DNA of 64,000 nucleotides from Kitasatospora sp. Root107 (GCF_001424875.1 NZ_LMCT01000015.1:1-64000), one strand, 5' to 3'. Positions 44,487 through 57,144 are shown, counted from the first letter of the stretch. Notes: generated from the sequence alone by a model not told the origin. Translations and numbers: made by a program.

Positions 44487-45709
44487 CCACGTCCGGCCGT
44501 TACCGCGACGCTCTCGCCGTCGGCGAGTTCCGCGCGGTGTTCCTGGCGCACGTCATCTCGATGTCGGGCACGGTGATCGCGAACTTCGCGCTCACCGTGC
44601 TCGTCTACGCGAAGACCGGTTCGCCGCTCCTGGCCTCACTCGTCTTCACCCTGATCCTCGGTCCCTACCTGCTGGCCGGGACGCTGCTCTCGGCGCTGGT
44701 GGACCGGCTGCCACCGCGCCGCCTGCTGGTGGTCTGCAACGTGCTCTCCGCGCTGCTGGCCGGCGCGATGGCGCTTCCCGGCACTCCGTCAGCAGCCATT
44801 CTGGTGCTGGCCTTCGTGCTCGGACTGGTCGAGCCGGTGTTCTCCGGCGCCCGGGCGGCGACCCTGCCGGACGTGCTGCCGGGGCCGGTCTACGTGCCCG
44901 GACGAAGCCTGATGCGACTGGTCAGCCAGGGCGCCCAGATGGGCGGATTCGCGCTCAGCGGCGTACTGCTGACGGTGGCTTCGCCGAGCGTCATCCTGCT
45001 CGGCAACGCGGTGAGCTTCCTGGTCTCCGCAGCGCTGCTGCAGTTCGGCACCCGGGAGCGGACCGTCGAGGACGTCAAGGACGCGCCCCGGCCCGCCCTG
45101 CTGAAGGACTCGCTGGGCGGGCTCGGCGCGGTGCTCAAGGTCCGGCCGCTGCGCCGGGTCCTGCTGCTCGGCTGGGCGGTCCCGATGCTCGGGGTCGCGC
45201 CCGAGGCGCTGGCGGTGCCGTACGCGGGCATACTCGGCGCGGGCAGCGTCGGAGCCGGGCTCCTGCTGACCGCGAACCCGATCGGCACCGTGCTGGGCGA
45301 GCTGCTGAGCAACTGGCGGCTCTCGGCGACCGCGCAGGTCCGCCTGATCGGGCCGGCCGCCGCACTGGTCTTCGTGCCGCTGATGTTCTTCCTGTTCAGC
45401 CCCGGAGTGGCGCTGACCGCCGTGCTGCTGGTGCTCTCCGGGCTCGGCTCCAGCTTCCACTTGGGGCAGGACCGGGTGCTGTTGGAGGTCGCCCCGGAGA
45501 ACCTGCGGGCCCGGGCGCTGAGCATCCAGACCGCGGGCCTGATGTTCTGGCAGGGCCTGGGCTTCGCGGCGGCCGGTGCCGCCGCCGAGTTCGCCTCGCC
45601 CACCGTGGTGATCCCGGTGGTGGCGGGTGTCGGCCTGCTGGCCGTACTGCTGCTCGCGGACCGGGCGAAGTCGCGCCCGAAGTCCGAGACCTCCGAAGGA
45701 GAGCTGTGA
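44483..45709 (+). CDS. MFS exporter, apparent CTG start
   Basis: About 408 aa with around 12 membrane helices, of the MFS type related to macrolide and drug exporters (GRYRDALAVGEFRAVFLAHV, then ALVDRLPPRRLLVVCNVLSA as the loop 2-3 motif). The homologous N terminus needs residues upstream of the first in-frame GTG (about 44534) and ATG (44562). CTG at 44483 overlaps the P450 stop (CTGA) and has GGAG eight bases before it, so it is the best start. It probably exports the finished peptide and gives self-protection. It is coupled at both ends by overlaps. Confidence 0.85.
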   Translation: MTTSGRYRDALAVGEFRAVFLAHVISMSGTVIANFALTVLVYAKTGSPLLASLVFTLILGPYLLAGTLLSALVDRLPPRRLLVVCNVLSALLAGAMALPGTPSAAILVLAFVLGLVEPVFSGARAATLPDVLPGPVYVPGRSLMRLVSQGAQMGGFALSGVLLTVASPSVILLGNAVSFLVSAALLQFGTRERTVEDVKDAPRPALLKDSLGGLGAVLKVRPLRRVLLLGWAVPMLGVAPEALAVPYAGILGAGSVGAGLLLTANPIGTVLGELLSNWRLSATAQVRLIGPAAALVFVPLMFFLFSPGVALTAVLLVLSGLGSSFHLGQDRVLLEVAPENLRARALSIQTAGLMFWQGLGFAAAGAAAEFASPTVVIPVVAGVGLLAVLLLADRAKSRPKSETSEGEL

Positions 45710-47490
45710 TGTCCGAGACCGAACGCTGGCAGTCCCGGCTCCGGGCGGCCCGGGTCGGCCTGCCGGTCTGGGCCCGGGACCGGCCGGAGCGCTGCGTCTA
45801 CCGGTCCAACGCGACCGGCACCTGGGAGATCCACGCCTGGGACCGGTCGACCGACACCCACCGGCAGGTCACCCGGCGGCCGAACGGCACCCTCACCGGC
45901 ACCATCGACCCGAGCGGTCGGTGGCTGTGGTGGTTCGCCGACACGGACGGCGACGAGTTCGGCGTCTGGATGCGCCGCCCGTTCGACGGGGACACCGACA
46001 CCCCCGCCGTCCCGGGGCTCGAACCGGCCTATCCGGCCGGGCTCGCGCTCGGCGCCGACGGCCTCGCCGTGGTCGGCCGTACCGGTGCGACGGGCAGCTC
46101 CGTCCAGCTCTGCCGGCCCGGCGCAGAACCGGTGACGCTGTACCAACACCGGGAGGACGCCCAGCTGGTGGCGCTCTCCGCCGACGACTCGCTGGTCGCG
46201 GTCGGGCACAGCGAGCACGGCGACAGCCGGCACCCCGCACTGCGCGTGCTGGCGGTCGACGGCTCGCCGGTCGCCGAGCTGTGGGACGGCCCGGGGCTCG
46301 GACTCAAGGCGGTCGGCTTCGCCCCCGTCCAGGGTGACCCGCGGCTGCTGGTCGAGCACGAGCGCCGCGGCCGGCCCGAGCTGCTGGTCTGGGACACGGT
46401 CAGCGGGGCCGAGCAGGAGCTGGTCCTCGACCTGCCCGGTGAGACCGGCGCCGACTGGTACCCGACCGGCGACGCCCTGCTGGTCTCGCACTCCCACCAC
46501 GCCAGGGACGAGCTGTACCGCTACGACCTGGCGAGCGCGGAGCTGACCCGGATCCCGACCCCGCGCGGCACGATCGGCTCCGCCACGGTCCGGGCGGCCG
46601 CCGTCCGCCCGGACGGCAGCATCGAGTTCGCCTGGTCCTCCGCCGCCGAGCCGCACGTGATCCGGTCCACCGCCGGGCACGTGGTGCTCGCCCCGCCCGG
46701 GCCGGCCGCGCCGCCTTCGGTGCCGGTCGAGGACGCCTGGATCGACGGCCCTGGCGGTCCGGTGCACGCCCTGATCTCCCGGCCGCCGGGCGGCGAGGCG
46801 CCGTACGCCTGCGTCTTCGAGGTGCACGGCGGCCCCACGGGGTACGACGCCGACGCCTTCGACCCGCTGGTGGCGGCCTGGGTCGACCACGGGTTCGCCG
46901 TGGTCCAGGTCAACTACCGGGGCTCGACCGGCTACGGGTCGCCCTGGCGGGACGCCATCGAGGGCCGGCCGGGCCTCACCGAGTTCGAGGACGTCAAGGC
47001 CGTCCGCGACTGGGCGGTCGCCACCGGCCTGGCCGACCCGGACCGGCTGGTGCTGGCCGGACGCTCCTGGGGCGGCTACCTGACCCTGCTCGGGCTCGGA
47101 CTGCACCCGGGCGACTGGGCGGTGGGCATCAGCAACGCGCCGGTGGCCGACTACCTGACCGCCTATCAGGACGAGATGGAGGCGCTCAAGGCGTACGACC
47201 GGTCGCTGTTCGGCGGATCGCCCGAGGAGGTGCCCGAGCGCTACCTGGCCTCCTCGCCGCTCACGTACGTCGAGCGGGTGTCGGTGCCGGTGCTGGTGAT
47301 CGCGGGGGAGAACGACCCGCGCTGCCCGATCCGGCAGATCGACAACTACGTGAACCGGCTGGCCGAGCTGGGCAAGGAGCACGAGGTCTACCGCTACGAC
47401 GCGGGGCACGGTTCGCTGGTCGCTGCGGAGCGGGTCAGGCACCTGGCAGCGACCATCGGCTTCGCCCGCAAGCACCTCGGCGGGTCCTGA
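45709..47490 (+). CDS. S9-family serine peptidase (prolyl-oligopeptidase/acylaminoacyl type)
   Basis: A 593-aa peptidase. The N-terminal ~350 residues form a beta-propeller (CVYRSNATGTWEIHAWDRST and similar blades). The C-terminal alpha/beta-hydrolase has FEVHGGPTGYDADAF, nucleophile Ser453 in AGRSWGGYL, Asp in AGENDPRCP and His in YDAGHGSL. The ATG at 45709 has AAGGAG seven bases upstream and overlaps the MFS stop (TGATG). The propeller admits only short peptides, which suits trimming Met-Arg from a cross-linked pentapeptide or removing leader remnants. No signal peptide, so it acts in the cytoplasm. Confidence 0.88.
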   Translation: MSETERWQSRLRAARVGLPVWARDRPERCVYRSNATGTWEIHAWDRSTDTHRQVTRRPNGTLTGTIDPSGRWLWWFADTDGDEFGVWMRRPFDGDTDTPAVPGLEPAYPAGLALGADGLAVVGRTGATGSSVQLCRPGAEPVTLYQHREDAQLVALSADDSLVAVGHSEHGDSRHPALRVLAVDGSPVAELWDGPGLGLKAVGFAPVQGDPRLLVEHERRGRPELLVWDTVSGAEQELVLDLPGETGADWYPTGDALLVSHSHHARDELYRYDLASAELTRIPTPRGTIGSATVRAAAVRPDGSIEFAWSSAAEPHVIRSTAGHVVLAPPGPAAPPSVPVEDAWIDGPGGPVHALISRPPGGEAPYACVFEVHGGPTGYDADAFDPLVAAWVDHGFAVVQVNYRGSTGYGSPWRDAIEGRPGLTEFEDVKAVRDWAVATGLADPDRLVLAGRSWGGYLTLLGLGLHPGDWAVGISNAPVADYLTAYQDEMEALKAYDRSLFGGSPEEVPERYLASSPLTYVERVSVPVLVIAGENDPRCPIRQIDNYVNRLAELGKEHEVYRYDAGHGSLVAAERVRHLAATIGFARKHLGGS

Positions 47491-47503
47491 CCAGGAAGTG
47501 CCC

Positions 47504-47509
47504 TAGGCT
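47504..47509 (+). promoter_or_regulatory. -10 box of leaderless core-MetE-like gene
   Basis: TAGGCT, seven bases, then GTG; no ribosome site. Same arrangement as at glgP and the HAD gene. It separates this gene's transcription from the upstream cluster. Confidence 0.45.
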
Positions 47510-47516
47510 CGGCCGG

Positions 47517-50854
<3,338 letters not shown>

Positions 50855-51158
50855 CGCGCCGTTATCTTCCTGATGCCTCGTCAGCGGGGTCTGTCCGAAA
50901 GAAACCGGGCATTCTGTCAGTGTGCGGCATCCCGAAGGGATGTTCCGGCGTTGGCGTGTCCAGGGTTGTCCGAAAGTCCGCCTTACCGGTCGGACACCGG
51001 CTTACCCTTAGGGCGACACTGTGTCAGCAGGGGCGGTCGGCACCGGGGTTGCAGCCGGTACCACTGGGGGACCCCTCGCTCGCTGACGCCTGCCGGCTCT
51101 CCGGGTGTCGCACCGAAAGGCGGCCTGAACGGGGCGGGCCCGACGGAGGACAGGGCTT
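50855..51158 (+). other. Non-coding region before the GGDEF-EAL gene, with a direct repeat
   Basis: 304 bp without a credible gene. TGTCCGAAAG occurs twice, at 50892-50901 and 50967-50976, 75 bases apart, and TGTCCG/CGGACA are inverted around the second copy. These could be sites for a regulator of the downstream c-di-GMP gene. Confidence 0.4.
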
Positions 51159-52799
51159 ATGGATCGTACGACCGGCGGCGCACCCACACGCCCGCCGCAG
51201 GGGGTGGCAGGTGCGGTCCTGCTGCTCGGCGTGCTGTTGGCCGGTGCGGCGCCGCTCATCCCGCTCGCCGTCCTGGTGTACCGGCACGAGCCCGAGCTGT
51301 TACCGCTGTTCGCGGTGCCGCTGGCGGTGCTGGTGGCCGCCTGGCGGATCGCCCGGGACCGGGCGCGGGACCAGCTCACGGACCCGCTGACCGACCTGCC
51401 GAACCGTCATGCCCTGCTACTGGCCGCCCAGGAGGCGATCGCCGAGCACGGCGACGACCAGGACTGGAACGTCGGTCTGATCCTGCTCGACCTGGACAGG
51501 TTCAGGTCGCTCAACGACGCGCTCGGTCACACCGCCGGGGACCGGCTGCTGGTGCACATCGCCCGCCGGCTGCACCGGGCGCTGCGCTCGGGCACCCACA
51601 ACCCCGGCCGGGACGACCCGGACGACGTGTTCTCCAGCCTGCCGCCGCCGGTCCAGCAGAGCCTGCGCCCGGTGGTGGCCCGGATGGGCGGCGACGAGTT
51701 CGCCGTCCTGCTGCCCGGGGTCGGCCGTCCCGACACCCTGGAGCGGGTCGCCAGGGCGCTGATCGCCGAACTCGCCGCGCCGATCCGGCTGGACGGGCTG
51801 CTGCTGGTGCTGGAGGCCAGCGCCGGGGTCTGCGTCTACCCGGCGCACGCCCAGGACGCCGAGGCACTGCTCCGCCGGGCCGACGTGGCGATGGCGCACG
51901 CCCAGCGCCGCCGGACCGGGGTGGAGCAGTACGACGAGACCAGGGACCTCGACACGCCGTACCGGATCGGCCTGCTGGGTGACCTGCGCCGGGCGCTGGA
52001 GACCAGCGAGGTGCAGCTGCACTACCAGCCGAAGGTCGCCTTCGACGGGCGGGTGGTCGGCCTGGAGGCGCTGCTCCGCTGGGAGCGGCCGGGCCAGGGG
52101 CGGGTACCCCCGGACGAGTTCATCGGCCTGGCCGAGTCCAGCGGTCTGATGCCCCGGCTGACCGACTACGTGCTGGAGACGGCGGTCGGCCAGCTTGCGA
52201 TCTGGCGCGCCCAGGGCCTGGAGGTCCAGGTCGCGGTCAACGTCTCGCCCCGGGACGTGCTCAACCCCGGCTTCGCAGACCGGGTGGCCGCGCACCTGAC
52301 CCGGCATCACGTGCCCGCCGCCGCGCTCCAGCTGGAGATCACCGAGCGGCTGCTGCTCGACGACTCCCGGCTGGCCGCCGACACCCTGGCCGAGCTGCGG
52401 CGATACGGCGTCGGCATGTCGCTGGACGACTTCGGCACCGGCCACTCCTCGCTGGTGCGGCTGCGCTCGCTGCCGGTCGGCGAGTTGAAGATCGACCGGT
52501 CCTTCGTCTCCCGGATGGTGGCCGACGACCACGACGCGGCGGTGGTCCGCTGCTCGGTCGAGCTGGCCCACTCGCTCGGCCTGACCGTGGTCGCCGAGGG
52601 CGTCGAGGACGACGAGACCTGGGAGAAGCTGCACAGCATGGGCGTGGACGCGGTGCAGGGCTGGCTGGTCTCCGCCGCCCTCCCGGCCGACCAGGCCACC
52701 GCCTGGCTGATGGTGCACCGCACCGGCGCTCCGGCGGTCGAGCTGCTCGCCCCGCCGCCGGCCCTGCCGCCGGTCGCGGCCCCGACCACCCCGCAGTAG
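51159..52799 (+). CDS. Membrane GGDEF-EAL protein, both domains intact
   Basis: A 546-aa c-di-GMP enzyme. Two membrane helices lie at about 16-65. The GGDEF domain follows (TDLPNRHALL, LDLDRFRSLNDALGHTAGD, RMGGDEFAVLLPG), with a ~30-residue acidic insert (NPGRDDPDDVFSSLPPP) before the GGDEF motif. The EAL domain keeps its catalytic set: LEALLRW, VNVSPRD, LEITE, LDDFGTGHSSL, LKIDRSF and AEGVED. It can therefore in principle make and break c-di-GMP, which controls development in streptomycetes through BldD. The C-terminal tail is Pro/Ala-rich. It precedes gatC, separated by a strong terminator. Confidence 0.93.
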   Translation: MDRTTGGAPTRPPQGVAGAVLLLGVLLAGAAPLIPLAVLVYRHEPELLPLFAVPLAVLVAAWRIARDRARDQLTDPLTDLPNRHALLLAAQEAIAEHGDDQDWNVGLILLDLDRFRSLNDALGHTAGDRLLVHIARRLHRALRSGTHNPGRDDPDDVFSSLPPPVQQSLRPVVARMGGDEFAVLLPGVGRPDTLERVARALIAELAAPIRLDGLLLVLEASAGVCVYPAHAQDAEALLRRADVAMAHAQRRRTGVEQYDETRDLDTPYRIGLLGDLRRALETSEVQLHYQPKVAFDGRVVGLEALLRWERPGQGRVPPDEFIGLAESSGLMPRLTDYVLETAVGQLAIWRAQGLEVQVAVNVSPRDVLNPGFADRVAAHLTRHHVPAAALQLEITERLLLDDSRLAADTLAELRRYGVGMSLDDFGTGHSSLVRLRSLPVGELKIDRSFVSRMVADDHDAAVVRCSVELAHSLGLTVVAEGVEDDETWEKLHSMGVDAVQGWLVSAALPADQATAWLMVHRTGAPAVELLAPPPALPPVAAPTTPQ

Positions 52800-52819
52800 C
52801 CCCGTTCGACGGCTGTCCC

Positions 52820-52853
52820 GACGCCCGTCCTGACATATGTCGGGACGGGCGTC
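52820..52853 (+). terminator. Terminator after the GGDEF-EAL gene
   Basis: GACGCCCGTCC (52820-52830) pairs exactly with GGACGGGCGTC (52843-52853), and GACATATGTC inside the loop is itself palindromic. TAGGAT at 52868-52873 just after it may be the -10 of the gat operon. Confidence 0.8.
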
Positions 52854-52945
52854 CGCCGTGCTCCCCCTAGGATGGGCTCCACAGACAGAGGACGGGCACG
52901 TCACCATCCGCCCGCCCGACCAGAACTCACCTTGAGGATCGCTGC

Positions 52946-53242
52946 ATGCCTGGCATCACGCGCGAGGAGGTCGCCCACCTCGCCCGGCTGTCGCGTCTGG
53001 AGCTGCAGGCCGAAGAGCTGGACCACTTCGCCGAGCAGCTCGACGTGATCATCGGCGCGGTCGCCCGCGTTTCCGAGGTCGCCGGACAGGACGTCCCGCC
53101 GACCTCCCACCCGCTGCCGCTGACCAACGTCATGCGCGCCGACGTGGTGCGACCGTCGCTCACCCCGGAGCAGGCGCTGTCCGGCGCCCCCGCCGTCGAG
53201 GAGCAGCGTTTCCGCGTCCCGCAGATCCTCGGGGAGGGCTGA
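52946..53242 (+). CDS. gatC: Asp/Glu-tRNA(Asn/Gln) amidotransferase subunit C
   Basis: A 98-aa subunit with the typical opening [20 protein letters not shown] and the C-terminal [10 protein letters not shown]. It wraps and stabilises GatA against GatB in the complex that converts misacylated Glu-tRNA(Gln) to Gln-tRNA(Gln). It is followed five bases later by gatA, as expected. Confidence 0.95.
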   Translation: MPGITREEVAHLARLSRLELQAEELDHFAEQLDVIIGAVARVSEVAGQDVPPTSHPLPLTNVMRADVVRPSLTPEQALSGAPAVEEQRFRVPQILGEG

Positions 53243-53247
53243 TCACC

Positions 53248-54741
53248 ATGACCGAACTGATCAAGCGGACGGCCGCCGACACGGCCGCCGCCATCGCCTC
53301 CGGCGAGGTCTCCGCCGTCGAGGTCGCCCAGGCGCACCTGGACCGGATCGACGCCGTCGACAAGAAGGTCAACGCCTTCCTGCACGTGGACACCGAGGGT
53401 GCGCTGAGCGCCGCCCGCGCGGTGGACGAGAAGCGCGCCAAGGGGGAGAAGCTCGGCCCGCTGGCCGGCGTCCCGCTCGCGCTCAAGGACGTCTTCACCA
53501 CCAAGGGCGTCCCCACCACCTGCGGCTCCAAGATCCTCGAAGGCTGGATCCCGCCGTACGACGCCACCCTGACGACCCGTCTGAAGGACGCGGGCGTGGT
53601 CATCCTCGGCAAGACCAACATGGACGAGTTCGCGATGGGCTCCTCCACCGAGAACTCGGCCTACGGCCCGACCGGCAACCCCTGGGACCTCTCCCGGATC
53701 CCCGGCGGCTCCGGCGGCGGCTCGGCGGCGGCGCTGGCCGCGTACCAGGCCCCGCTGGCGATCGGCACCGACACCGGCGGTTCGATCCGTCAGCCCGGCG
53801 CCGTCACCGGCACGGTGGGCGTGAAGCCGACCTACGGTGCGGTCTCCCGCTACGGCCTGATCGCGTTCTCCTCCTCGCTGGACCAGGGCGGTCCGTGCGC
53901 CCGTACGGTGCTGGACACCGCGCTGCTGCACGAGGCGATCGCCGGCTACGACCCGCTGGACTCCACCTCGATCAACGCGCCGGTCCCGGCCGTGGTCGAG
54001 GCCGCCAAGCGCGGCGAGGTCCGCGGCATGCGGATCGGCGTGGTCAAGGAGTTCGCCGGCGAGGGCTACCAGGCCGGCGTGATGCAGCGCTTCAACGAGT
54101 CGGTGGAGCTGCTCCGTGAGCTCGGCGCCGAGATCGTCGAGGTCTCCTGCCCGTCCTTCACCCTGGCGCTGCCCGCCTACTACCTGATCGCCCCGAGCGA
54201 GGCCAGCTCCAACCTGGCCCGCTTCGACGCGATGCGGTACGGCCTGCGGGTCGGCGACGACGGCACCCGCTCGGCCGAGGACGTCACCGCCCTCACCCGT
54301 GAGGCGGGCTTCGGCGCCGAGGTCAAGCGCCGGATCATCCTCGGCACCTACGCCCTCTCCTCGGGCTACTACGACGCCTACTACGGCTCGGCCCAGAAGG
54401 TCCGCACCCTGATCTCGCGCGACTTCGACGCCGCCTTCGCCGGTGTCGACGTGCTGATCTCGCCGACCACCCCGACCACCGCCTTCCCGATCGGCGAGCG
54501 CGCCGACGACCCGATGGCGATGTACCTGGCCGACCTGTGCACGATTCCGTCGAACCTCGCGGGCAACGCGGCCATGTCGCTGCCCTGCGGGCTCGCCCCG
54601 GAGGACAATCTCCCGGTCGGCCTGCAGATCATCGCCCCCGCGATGGCGGACGACCGCCTGTACCGCGTGGGCGGCGCCGTCGAGGCCGCACTCAACGACA
54701 AGTGGGGACACCCCCTGCTCGAGGAGGCACCGGCACTGTGA
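53248..54741 (+). CDS. gatA: Asp/Glu-tRNA(Asn/Gln) amidotransferase subunit A
   Basis: A 497-aa amidase-signature enzyme that releases ammonia from glutamine for the GatB site. The catalytic Lys is in [13 protein letters not shown], the cis-Ser in [14 protein letters not shown] and the nucleophile Ser in [12 protein letters not shown]. Full length. The stop overlaps the next gene (GTGA), so a small membrane protein is coupled between gatA and gatB. Confidence 0.96.
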   Translation: MTELIKRTAADTAAAIASGEVSAVEVAQAHLDRIDAVDKKVNAFLHVDTEGALSAARAVDEKRAKGEKLGPLAGVPLALKDVFTTKGVPTTCGSKILEGWIPPYDATLTTRLKDAGVVILGKTNMDEFAMGSSTENSAYGPTGNPWDLSRIPGGSGGGSAAALAAYQAPLAIGTDTGGSIRQPGAVTGTVGVKPTYGAVSRYGLIAFSSSLDQGGPCARTVLDTALLHEAIAGYDPLDSTSINAPVPAVVEAAKRGEVRGMRIGVVKEFAGEGYQAGVMQRFNESVELLRELGAEIVEVSCPSFTLALPAYYLIAPSEASSNLARFDAMRYGLRVGDDGTRSAEDVTALTREAGFGAEVKRRIILGTYALSSGYYDAYYGSAQKVRTLISRDFDAAFAGVDVLISPTTPTTAFPIGERADDPMAMYLADLCTIPSNLAGNAAMSLPCGLAPEDNLPVGLQIIAPAMADDRLYRVGGAVEAALNDKWGHPLLEEAPAL

Positions 54742-54977
54742 GCAGCATCGAGAAGGCCAAAGGGTTCAAGCACTCGAAGCCCGGTCTGTGGCTGTCCATC
54801 GGGACGAGCGCCTTCGGCGCGGTCTCGATCGTCAAGGACGTCAAGAAGGCCCGCGGCGACAACGACACCCTCAAGCTGATCAACGCCCTGGTCGGCGCCG
54901 CCGCGCTGATCACCGGCACCGCACTCCTCGTCCGTGAGCTCAAGCGGCTCGGGGACGACGACGTGCTGCTGGGCTGA
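54738..54977 (+). CDS. Small membrane protein between gatA and gatB
   Basis: A 79-aa protein starting at GTG inside the gatA stop. It has two hydrophobic segments ([16 protein letters not shown] and [19 protein letters not shown]) around a charged [12 protein letters not shown] loop, and a basic N terminus. Probably a two-helix membrane protein. Function unknown. Its tight coupling inside the gat operon suggests co-production, but nothing links it to tRNA amidation. Confidence 0.72.
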   Translation: MSSIEKAKGFKHSKPGLWLSIGTSAFGAVSIVKDVKKARGDNDTLKLINALVGAAALITGTALLVRELKRLGDDDVLLG

Positions 54978-55009
54978 CGGACCTCCAAGACTCAACTGAA
55001 GGGGACGCT

Positions 55010-56518
55010 GTGAGCGTCATTAGCCTGGTCTCGTACGAGGACGCACTTGCCTCGTACGACCCGGTGATGGGCCTTGAGGTCCATGTCGAGCTGGGTACCA
55101 AGACCAAGATGTTCTGCGGCTGCTCGACCGAGCTGGGCGCCGAGCCCAACTCGCAGACCTGCCCGACCTGCCTCGGCCTGCCGGGCTCGCTGCCGGTGGT
55201 CAACGCGATCGGTGTGGAGTCGGCGATCAAGATCGGTCTCGCGCTGAACTGCGAGATCGCCGAGTGGTGCCGGTTCGCCCGGAAGAACTACTTCTACCCG
55301 GACATGCCGAAGAACTTCCAGACCTCGCAGTACGACGAGCCGATCGCCTTCAACGGCTACCTCGACGTGCAGTTGGAGGACGGCTCGACCTTCCGGGTCG
55401 AGATCGAGCGCGCCCACATGGAGGAGGACACCGGCAAGTCCTCGCACATCGGCGGCGCGACCGGCCGGATCCACGGCGCCTCGCACTCGCTGCTGGACTA
55501 CAACCGGGCCGGCATCCCGCTGATCGAGATCGTCACCAAGCCGATCGAGGGCGCGGGCGAGCGGGCTCCGGAGGTGGCGAAGGCGTACGTGGCCGAGCTG
55601 CGTGAGCTGATCAAGGCGCTGGACGTCTCCGAGGCCCGGATGGACAAGGGCCAGATGCGCTGCGACGTGAACCTGTCGCTGCGTCCGCACGGCCGGGAGA
55701 AGTTCGGCACCCGCTCGGAGACCAAGAACGTCAACTCGCTGCGCAGCGTGGAGCGGGCGGCCCGGTTCGAGATCCGCCGGCACGCCACGGTGCTCGACGA
55801 GGGCGGCACGATCATCCAGGAGACCCGGCACTTCCACGAGGAGGACGGCTCCACCACGGCCGGCCGGATCAAGGACAACGCCGAGGACTACCGGTACTTC
55901 CCGGAGCCCGACCTGGTCCCGATCGCGCCCGCGCGCGACTGGGTCGAGGAGCTGCGGGCCGGTCTGCCCGAGCTGCCCCGGGTCCGCCGGGCCCGGCTGC
56001 AGGGCGAGTGGGGCCTCTCGGACAAGGACATGCAGTCGGTGCTCAACGCCGGTGCGGTCCAGCCGATCCTGGACACCATCGCGGCCGGCACCAACGCCGA
56101 GCAGGCCCGGAAGTGGTGGATGGGCGAGGTGGCGCGCAACGCCAACGAGACCGGCACCGAGCTGAGCGAGCAGCCGATCACCCCGGCCCAGGTCGCCCGG
56201 ATCGCCGCGCTGGTCGCGGAGGGCAAGCTCAACGACAAGCTGGCCAAGCAGGTCATCGCGGCCGTGCTGGCCGGCGAGGGCGAGCCGGACGCGGTGATCG
56301 AGGCCCGCGGCCTGGCCGTGGTCTCGGACGACTCCGCGCTCGGCGCGGCGGTCGACCAGGCGATCGCCGAGAACGGCGCGATCGCCGACAAGATCCGCGA
56401 CGGCAAGATCGCCGCGGTCGGCGCGCTGGTCGGGGCGGTCATGAAGACCACCCGCGGCCAGGCCGACGCGGCGAAGGTCAAGGACCTGATCCTGGCCAAG
56501 CTGGGTGTCGAGGCCTAG
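55010..56518 (+). CDS. gatB: Asp/Glu-tRNA(Asn/Gln) amidotransferase subunit B
   Basis: A 502-aa subunit with kinase-like activation activity that phosphorylates the glutamyl end of tRNA and amidates it with ammonia from GatA. Motifs: [55 protein letters not shown] and [20 protein letters not shown]. The C-terminal ~150 residues are the helical and YqeY tail domains that bind tRNA. GTG start has AAGGGG about six bases upstream. Confidence 0.96.
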   Translation: MSVISLVSYEDALASYDPVMGLEVHVELGTKTKMFCGCSTELGAEPNSQTCPTCLGLPGSLPVVNAIGVESAIKIGLALNCEIAEWCRFARKNYFYPDMPKNFQTSQYDEPIAFNGYLDVQLEDGSTFRVEIERAHMEEDTGKSSHIGGATGRIHGASHSLLDYNRAGIPLIEIVTKPIEGAGERAPEVAKAYVAELRELIKALDVSEARMDKGQMRCDVNLSLRPHGREKFGTRSETKNVNSLRSVERAARFEIRRHATVLDEGGTIIQETRHFHEEDGSTTAGRIKDNAEDYRYFPEPDLVPIAPARDWVEELRAGLPELPRVRRARLQGEWGLSDKDMQSVLNAGAVQPILDTIAAGTNAEQARKWWMGEVARNANETGTELSEQPITPAQVARIAALVAEGKLNDKLAKQVIAAVLAGEGEPDAVIEARGLAVVSDDSALGAAVDQAIAENGAIADKIRDGKIAAVGALVGAVMKTTRGQADAAKVKDLILAKLGVEA

Positions 56519-56681
56519 GTATACCTAGACCCTCAGGGGCCGCTGACGACCGCCCGCTCCGTACCTCGGAACATGCGGCATGCTCCCGATGTGGTGACCC
56601 CCCTCAGCGGAGGAAGCTCTTAGCAGGACGAAGGACCGGCCGACGGAGGCCGGGACGGTCCGCCGAGAAGGGGTTACCACC

Positions 56682-56876
56682 ATGTTGGAGTACGAGCTGA
56701 TCCAGGCCCGCTCGCAGGAGCTGCAGCGGCTGGCCAGGCACGACGCACTGGTCCGGGAGGCGCTGGACGCAGTGCAGCGCGAAGGTCGCCCGAGCCTGCG
56801 CAGCGGTCTGCGGAGAGCACTGCAAAACCGCCGGGTACGGGCACTCAGTCCGCGCCCCCAGCTCAACCAGTGCTGA
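56682..56876 (+). CDS. Small basic helical protein (64 aa)
   Basis: ATG preceded by AAGGGG nine bases upstream. The sequence is one long amphipathic helix, MLEYELIQARSQELQRLARH, followed by an Arg-rich tail. Similar small MLEYEL... proteins occur in streptomycetes in my memory, of unknown role. It may associate with nucleic acid or membrane. Confidence 0.6.
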   Translation: MLEYELIQARSQELQRLARHDALVREALDAVQREGRPSLRSGLRRALQNRRVRALSPRPQLNQC

Positions 56877-57040
56877 GACCCTCCGGTGGTTGGGGGGCGG
56901 CGTCGCGGCGCCGAGGCACGCACCTCGACGGCTTCTCGTCGGTCGCCGATGCTCCGCATGGACTCCCTCCTCGGCACCGCCGAGGCACGCACCCCAACAC
57001 CGCTCCTTCACCCACCCCCCAACCGCCGGAGGGTCTGAGC
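56872..57040. repeat. MITE-like element: 26-bp near-perfect terminal inverted repeats
   Basis: 56872-56897 begins GCTGAGACCCTCCGGTGG and ends TTGGGGGG. 57015-57040 is its reverse complement except for two positions, and pairing extends further outward with gaps. Between the arms, CGCCGAGGCACGCACC occurs twice (near 56914 and 56982). No reading frame is convincing. The size of about 170 bp and the inverted ends resemble a small non-autonomous element or a dispersed palindrome. Confidence 0.6.
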
Positions 57041-57144
57041 TGGTGGTACGAATGCTGACAGACCCTCACAGCCCGGCCGCCGCCCGTCCGATCAGCGAGA
57101 TATCCGCTCGGACGGTGTCGGCGGCCTGTGGCATGCTCAGCGCC

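Noticed and set aside
45627..46337. Overlapping frame inside the S9 peptidase gene
   Set aside because: The true frame has propeller blades and the complete Ser-Asp-His triad; this one is an Arg/Gly-rich shadow.
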